Part shown: in pieces, positions 59,531-64,000 of the stretch
Layout: the number at the start of each line of letters is the position of its first letter
Numbering within the stretch: position 1 is the stretch's first letter
NCBI RefSeq assembly: GCF_014805685.1
Contig: NC_060899.1
Coordinates: forward strand, 9,230,790-9,294,789
Source: Silurus meridionalis
Taxonomy: Eukaryota; Chordata; Actinopteri; Siluriformes; Siluridae
Direction: 5' to 3'
DNA: 64,000 nucleotides
The notes under the pieces: generated by a model
What the model was told of the DNA's origin: nothing
Database searches by the model: none
Seen by the model: the letters and a program-made list of their open reading frames with translations, nothing else
Position numbers and translations under genes: made by a program

Positions 59531-61606
59531 TGTGCGTGTGTGCTCACTTATCCATTGCTAGGCTGATCACACAGTTTTTTTGGCTTGTGTAATTATCAGT
59601 ATAATGATTACGCCTCTTATATTTAGCGTTTTTCTCATCTTACTGCACATCAGTGATGCTCTGCAAAGCTTTTTGTGGAGACTGATAAACTGCAAAAAGA
59701 CAAATGGATAAATGTTCTGTGGATTTTTCCATTGGGGCTACACAAGGGACTCTATTTTTATTCTCTCTTATTGAGCACATGCTGCACCTGTGAACACCGA
59801 ATCTTGGTAATGTTGTCTTTTTCGTTCGGAGAGAGGAATGAGGAGCCCATTTTGTAGTAAAAAGTAAAAAGTAAAAAAGGGGTTAAAAAATAATTTATTG
59901 CATAGTTTCTGGGAAATTATAATGGAGACTGTGTGAACAGACCCAATACAATACCTGGAACGAGAATGACCTTTTCATTATATGGTGCAATGACAGACTT
60001 TGAGAGATGGGTGATGTTAAACGTTAGTGCAATAACATACTACCTATAACCTGAAGTAATTGAAGAACTTGGAGAATAATGTGCTTGGAAACTAGAGTGA
60101 TTCAGTAATAAATGCTCTATTAGAAATTGAGGCAGTAGCTAAAATAAATAAAAAACTGCAGTCAGTACAGGATAAAAAATCATGAGTAGGTTAAAAATGT
60201 CAGTCAGCAAAAGATGTAAAAAGTTACTTACAGTACAAGTACAGTAAAATTACTGGTATTTAGATTCAGATTACACAAAACCTAAAGTGGGCTTCCCAGA
60301 TTATTACAATTATTACATTTTACTAAAATATAAAGAACATCTGCACACAAGGATAAGCTGACAAAGCACCTATCTGCAATAGTTATTGCTTGTGTTAATT
60401 CATAATTTTATACATATTATATTTATATTAACATTTCAGACAATGGCATGAACTTCCTACTGTGTCTTGTGCTAAAGCTATAATGCACAATAAAAAAGAA
60501 ACTGAATGTGAAGTGCAATGTCAGAATCTGTTTTAACTGTTGATGTATTGTAAATAGAAATTGACGTAAATGGCCAAGTGTACTGTAGTTATTGCAGTGT
60601 AATCTGACAAACTAAATACTTTTTACTGTGATTTTAATATGAGATGCTTTCTGTACATCCATATTTTAACTCAATGAAATTCCTGAAACACGCTGTACAT
60701 TACAGCCTATGTAGACCTCTCATGGAAAATATGAATCTCTCATCTGAGAGAATTATATTTGATTTGATTCCTACATAGCCTGAACACTAGCAGTGTAGAT
60801 ATATGGTTTTGAGTATAAAGAAATAATATAGATACATATGGCTAGATCTGAAACAGACTGACAGCCTTGGGAGGCACTGAGGGGGCATGATTGAGGTGAC
60901 ACTGAACATGGCTTTGGTCAGACAGCAGCGTGTAAATTGGCACAATGGGAGATGGAGTCATAGGGAATAAGAGCTGCTCTGTCGTCAGCCTCACTAATGA
61001 CATGTCACAGCGCAAACCAAAGAAATAAAAAAAGAGAGAAAAAGACAGACAGACACAATGACTAATAGAGAGAGTGAAAATGGGGCGGGGGTTGACTTGA
61101 AACGAGACTAAAGATGCACACAGGAATGCACATACACACAAACGCACCCATATATGCATAGCTGCACAAGTCAATTTGGCAAAGATGCATGAATAAAGCT
61201 AATCTCTAAGATAAAAACAATAGCAATCCATCTTTTAGTTGAATTTGGGGGTGGGGGTTGGGATAGGGTTTAAGTGTGTATTCTATTGCTCCCTATCTAT
61301 CCTGCTCATGCAAACACACTGCCATACAAACAAATCAAAACCCTCCTCATGCAAAAACATATACATTCAAAGACACAGAAAAATTCACTCCCTGCTAAAA
61401 ATAGCAGAACTCAAATGCAAAAACTTAGGTCATATTTTACATGCAATCTCAACATAGTGACTGGAAGGCTGGGTGGTGGCAGAGAAAATGTTTGATGAGA
61501 AAAAGGATCACACACTGATGCTGTGCGTGTGTTTCTGCCACTCCTGGCAGTGGCTCTCTACTATTGTACTACAATATGCAGCATTCTGCCAGGTTTGGTG
61601 TGTGGG

Positions 61607-61610
<4 letters not shown>

Positions 61611-61666
<56 letters not shown>
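61611..61666. repeat. (TG)n microsatellite
   Basis: Pure TG run of about 56 bases. Confidence 0.98.
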
Positions 61667-61667
<1 letters not shown>

Positions 61668-61803
61668 AATTCTGAGCAGGCTCGTATGGTAATCAAGGAG
61701 TCTCTGGCTCAGTTACGGAGGTACAAGGGTGCTTCACTAAATAGAGTTTAAAAATCTGCAACATCACACTTTGAAAATGCCCCTTGCTCTACTCTTTCAC
61801 AAG

Positions 61804-61805
<2 letters not shown>

Positions 61806-61861
<56 letters not shown>
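61806..61861. repeat. (AC)n microsatellite
   Basis: Pure AC run of about 56 bases, 140 bp from the preceding TG run, so the two could pair as an inverted repeat. Confidence 0.98.
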
Positions 61862-61865
<4 letters not shown>

Positions 61866-63927
61866 CCAAAAGAAAAAAAAGATTCCCCTCCAGCTCTTTA
61901 GGAGTCGATATAGAGTGAAAGAGAGAATTAGAGGTTCTCTCAGACATGTACCATCAGCCCACATACCTAAATCAGAAGTAGGCATCGAAAATGTTTTCAA
62001 CCAGCAACACATGCATTAATGAAACGTTCCTTACACAGCTACTGGAGCAATAAGCCTGCAAAGTGACACAAATATATGATCAGATAGTAACTATATTCAG
62101 AGGTTCAGAGGTCCTAATGAAGTGTGTTGTTGTAAAAAAGCTATGACTAACTTTACACTGGAGATTTACTGGAACCCAAATATAATGTGGAACTGGTGAA
62201 TGTTATAGATAGATCGAGGTTGGCTGATACATACAGTATATTAAAAAAGTAGGCTTTAGTCTATAGCTCTTTGTCATACATTATGCTATTCATCAGAACA
62301 TAAAATTCGCCTTTGCTGTGTGTTCTGTGAAACCACCCTCATCACTAAAAAGAACACCCTACACTAGGAAAGTGCAAGTGTCTTTAGCCACACTGTCCAG
62401 AGTCCAAAAAAAAGACAAATAATGAAAGCAAAAGACAGACTAATAAATGATGCAGTGCTAAAGACTTTTTAAAATAGTGCATTCATATGCATAGTTACAG
62501 AAGAGGGAAGACAGGCATTTGCTTGGGGTCCCAGTTCCTGAGAGTAATGTAGAATGTTATACCTGGAACCCAAAAAAGTTGTGTTTACATTTCAAATTTG
62601 TGACATATGATATTTATTGTCTAAAGTTACTAAAATGTGACATTTATCTTTTGTTTTTCTTTAAAAAATTTACTTATCTGCTTCAGAGCCAGAAAGGAAA
62701 GAAAAATAAATAAAACAAAAGGAAAGGAGTAAGCAGAACAGTGGGAAGTGGTGGAGATAAACTAATAATGAAAGGATGACCGTAGGCATTTATACACTGG
62801 CTCAGAATGACATGATTTAACAATTCATGGAGTAAAGCTTGCCCAAACACCAAATGTGCTGTGACTGGTACTACACTAATGCTGTTTTTGGTAAGTCCTT
62901 TTTCCCATGTGATATAAAAATAAGTTGTAAAGTTGCAGAACTGCCTTCTGCAGATCAAACCATGACTGATAGTGTGTACTGAGTATCAGTCTCAATGTAT
63001 TGCATCTCAGGGATCTCTTACACACTATCATAAATTATTCATCTGAGTTTGTTCTGCAGGGTGAATTAAAATGCTGCATGTTCACATATATCACGGTAAT
63101 ATCTACGTAAACTGCATTAGCTAGCCATTTGCCAGAGATATAGCTATACCATTGAATCAGAGTGGAGGTTGCATTCAACTTTTATTCACAAGCTGTTCCT
63201 ACACCTCTCCAGAGGACCACAAATTCCTGCTTCTATGCAAAAGAAGCCTCTGGTGTGCTAACACCCAAAAATCAAACAGGTTGGTTAAGGTAATCCAACA
63301 GCACTCTGTGAACAAAAAACCCAAAACAACAGTTAGTGACATCACTAACAACACCCACAGGACAAGAGTGAAGGTACTGTATCACAATCAAAGAAGAAAT
63401 ATAGAAATATCATATTCAAAGACAAAATATAGAAAGCAGTGATAAGTAGTAAGAATGAGAAAACCAGATTGGGAATGTGAAAAAATAATAATAATAACAG
63501 AGGTGAGTCATAAAAATTCAAAATCCAAAATGTGAAGAAAGAATTTATTTGTTATGATCTACATACAAACTCACTGGTAAAGCATGGCAAAGGCATTGTC
63601 ATGGCTTAGATTTGCAGGACTGCTTCTGCATTTCAACACCCGAAGAGGCAACTAAAAGAGGAAACTACCCAAATCAAAACATCAAAGCAAGATATGTCAC
63701 CAAATATTTAGTGTTATATGCTTAATTTACTTGAAGACTGTTCCTTGTGTGGTCTGTTATCAACCATGCATTGTTCTACATTGTTGAACACATCTAGAGG
63801 TAAATATCAGGAAATAAATGCGGAATTGTTTATCCATCCTGTCTTAACATTTATATAAATAATAAAATAGGTCCATTAGTTTTGAAGGGGACTATATATG
63901 AAATGTATTTTTGTAATACCTGCCATT

Positions 63928-63928
<1 letters not shown>

Positions 63929-64000
<72 letters not shown>
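63929..64000. repeat. Poly-A followed by (TA)n, running off the window
   Basis: About 31 A residues then TA repeats to the last base. It could be a retroelement tail, but nothing upstream supports that. Confidence 0.95.

Larger units (their letters stand above)
56111..64000. other. Noncoding stretch with microsatellites
   Basis: No supported gene. ORFs of 60-113 codons are either microsatellite-driven (57553-57894, 58989-59237, 59274-59561, 61771-62019) or without any domain (60842-61174, 62683-62958, 63152-63442). The segment 60850-61020 is repeat-free and of balanced composition, so it is a weak conserved-element candidate. Otherwise nothing recognised. Confidence 0.45.

Overview
This is vertebrate genomic DNA, almost certainly from a teleost fish and possibly an otophysan such as a catfish. 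It is AT-rich and full of long AC, CT, GA and TA microsatellites. It also carries typical fish transposons: Tc1-like, Tigger/pogo, hAT-like, RTE and L2 LINEs, a tRNA-derived SINE and Ty3/Gypsy elements. Nothing bacterial is present. Most open reading frames are chance or lie inside repeats. All family names rest on recognising motifs by eye; no search was run.

The only host gene I can defend is on the minus strand. Two consecutive internal exons of a kelch-repeat gene, best matching KLHDC8B, lie at 24854-25018 and 17193-17417. They have good splice sites, matching phase and uninterrupted reading frames. No other exon of the gene was found, so the window appears to be mostly intron of this gene, plus possibly flanking DNA. 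The 7.4 kb intron between the two exons holds a compact 1,965 bp LTR retrotransposon (20229-22193) with intact ATGGG target-site duplications.

Layout: 200-2075 degenerate L2-like LINE; 7986-9472 internally deleted RTE LINE with a candidate target-site duplication; 13405-13577 SINE fragment; 16077-16800 and 39165-40385 two copies, in opposite orientation, of an unclassified repeat with inverted ends; 17193-25018 KLHDC8B exons and intron; 26440-28029 and 31599-33176 two full-length but broken Tc1-like transposons; 28100-28690 and 43960-44967 eroded Tc1-like copies; 29559-30664 two pogo/Tigger-derived remnants, each holding a large palindrome; 45153-46111 a hAT-like element with a SINE inserted in it; 47397-48076 a pogo-like element with short terminal repeats; 49124-55335 a degenerate Gypsy element whose 3' LTR region contains a nearly full RTE LINE; 55460-56110 a common teleost repeat. 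From 56110 to the end there is mainly single-copy-looking sequence with microsatellites.

The genes do not form a pathway. What connects the parts is mobile-element biology. The SINE carries an RTE-like tail, so an RTE LINE probably moved it, and its body also matches sequence at the 5' end of the RTE copy here. Several elements are nested. I found no convincing new multi-gene system. The most unusual structures are the two adjacent long hairpins at 29.9-30.7 kb, the SINE/LINE chimera, and the in-frame join of a Gag fragment to a 10-residue tandem repeat in the LTR element.
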